5,758 nt of DNA from Rhizobium sp. (GTDB lineage: Bacteria; Pseudomonadota; Alphaproteobacteria; Rhizobiales; Rhizobiaceae). Each line of letters starts with the position of its first letter. Positions within the stretch are counted from its first letter, which is position 1. Where the stretch lies: contig DNPN01000043.1 in assembly GCA_003501385.1 (NCBI GenBank), forward strand, positions 51,893-57,650, in the 5' to 3' direction. The notes below the pieces were generated by a model, which saw nothing but the letters and a program-made list of their open reading frames with translations, did no database searches and was not told the origin of the DNA. The position numbers and the translations under genes are program-made. This document shows, piece after piece, positions 5,538 to 5,758 of the stretch.

Positions 5538-5571
5538 AAAAGCCTTTGGAAGCAGTCTCTGTAAGGCTTTT
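5538..5571. terminator. Terminator-like hairpin, either strand
   Basis: AAAAGCCTT (5538-5546) and AAGGCTTTT (5563-5571) form a perfect 9-bp stem around a 16-base loop. The stem ends in four U residues whichever strand is transcribed. No plus-strand gene precedes it in the window, so if it is a terminator it more likely serves a minus-strand gene entering from beyond 5758. The large loop lowers confidence. Confidence 0.4.
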
Positions 5572-5595
5572 GGGGTAGGGGCGAAATGATGGGAC

Positions 5596-5650
5596 TAAAG
5601 CATGTCGCGTTTTATTGTCCTCAATAAAACGATAACGTACATGCGGCTAA
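5596..5650. repeat. Decayed palindromic module A of an intergenic mosaic repeat
   Basis: The left end TAAAGCATGTCGC (5596-5608) is shared at 12 of 13 bases with module B. Inside, CGTTTTATTG (5608-5617) pairs with CAATAAAACG (5622-5631) around a four-base loop, and outer GCATGT (5600-5605) pairs with ACATGC (5639-5644). The right arm carries extra bases (ATAACGT) and no longer matches the left end fully, so this copy looks degraded. Confidence 0.55.
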
Positions 5651-5658
5651 ATAAGAGA

Positions 5659-5750
5659 TAAAGCCTGTCGCAGTGAATCCTATTCACTGCGACAGGCTTT
5701 AGAGTATGTCAGGGAAAAGTGGAATCCGGTTTTCCCGAAAAGACAAACTC
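5659..5750. repeat. RIME/Bru-RS-like element: two adjacent large palindromes (modules B and C)
   Basis: Module B (5659-5701) is a perfect 20-bp inverted repeat with a three-base loop (CCT); its ends are TAAAGCCTGTCGC and GCGACAGGCTTTA. Module C (5702-5750) follows with no gap: GAGTATGTC (5702-5710) pairs with GACAAACTC (5742-5750) with one mismatch, and inside it GGGAAAA (5712-5718) pairs perfectly with TTTTCCC (5730-5736). Two large palindromes side by side in about 100 bp is the described architecture of RIME elements in Rhizobiales, and similar palindromic repeats (Bru-RS) are known in Brucella. The family assignment rests on architecture and remembered sequence, without a search. Module B could also terminate transcription, but its U-run is only three bases. 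Confidence 0.65.
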
Positions 5751-5758
5751 AAACAAAG

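Larger units (their letters stand above)
5415..5595. other. Non-coding stretch upstream of the stress operon
   Basis: No gene with a convincing start and ribosome binding site is seen here; the open frame crossing 5156-5515 on the plus strand is antisense to the PepSY gene. The stretch holds two perfect inverted repeats, listed separately, and otherwise nothing recognised. With the palindromic mosaic beyond it, the window has no gene from 5341 to its end. Confidence 0.6.

Noticed and set aside
5596..5758. Possible CRISPR array, tRNA or transposon end
   Set aside because: Repeats are inverted and only two share ends, with no regular direct repeats and spacers, no cloverleaf, and no transposase or visible target duplication.

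Overview
The window looks like chromosomal DNA of an alphaproteobacterium of the order Hyphomicrobiales, most likely close to Brucella/Ochrobactrum or the Rhizobiaceae. The grounds are a rhizobial-type vitamin B12-dependent ribonucleotide reductase (class II, NrdJ), a promoter of the type used by the alphaproteobacterial general stress sigma factor EcfG, and a double-palindrome intergenic repeat resembling the RIME/Bru-RS families of this order. The genus is an inference from remembered families, not from a search.

Layout, left to right. Bases 1-1682 (+) hold the last ~560 codons of nrdJ, whose catalytic N-terminal half lies outside the window. A GC-rich hairpin with a GAGA loop follows. Next comes an AT-rich stretch (about 1730-2130) with a 69-residue orphan ORF (1759-1968, ~35% GC by hand count). 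It leads into a toxin-antitoxin module: a BrnT-family RNase toxin (2131-2409) and an overlapping helix-turn-helix antitoxin (2390-2731), preceded by a TATAAT box and two short inverted repeats. This part is the accessory insert of the window. Convergent to it is a membrane protein with two nucleoside-recognition (Gate) repeats (2748-3722, -). It is divergent from an Lrp/AsnC-family regulator (3842-4294, +), and the 119-bp region between them carries overlapping palindromes that look like Lrp-type operators. A strong intrinsic terminator (about 4345-4383) closes the regulator gene.

The right part holds a two-gene minus-strand operon: a secreted small PepSY-like protein (5340-5023), then a YflT-like general stress protein with a glycine-zipper core (4999-4397). 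A GGAAC-N16-GGTT element at 5414-5390 puts this operon plausibly under EcfG (PhyR-NepR-EcfG general stress response). From about 5415 to the end no gene is visible. That stretch contains several perfect inverted repeats and, at 5596-5750, a mosaic of three palindromic modules with recurring TAAAGC(A/C)TGTCGC ends.

Nothing here is clearly a wholly new system. The best leads are the stress-promoter/PepSY/YflT operon, the BrnT-HTH module with its neighbouring orphan ORF, the Lrp-Gate divergent pair, and the mosaic repeat with its compensated base change.
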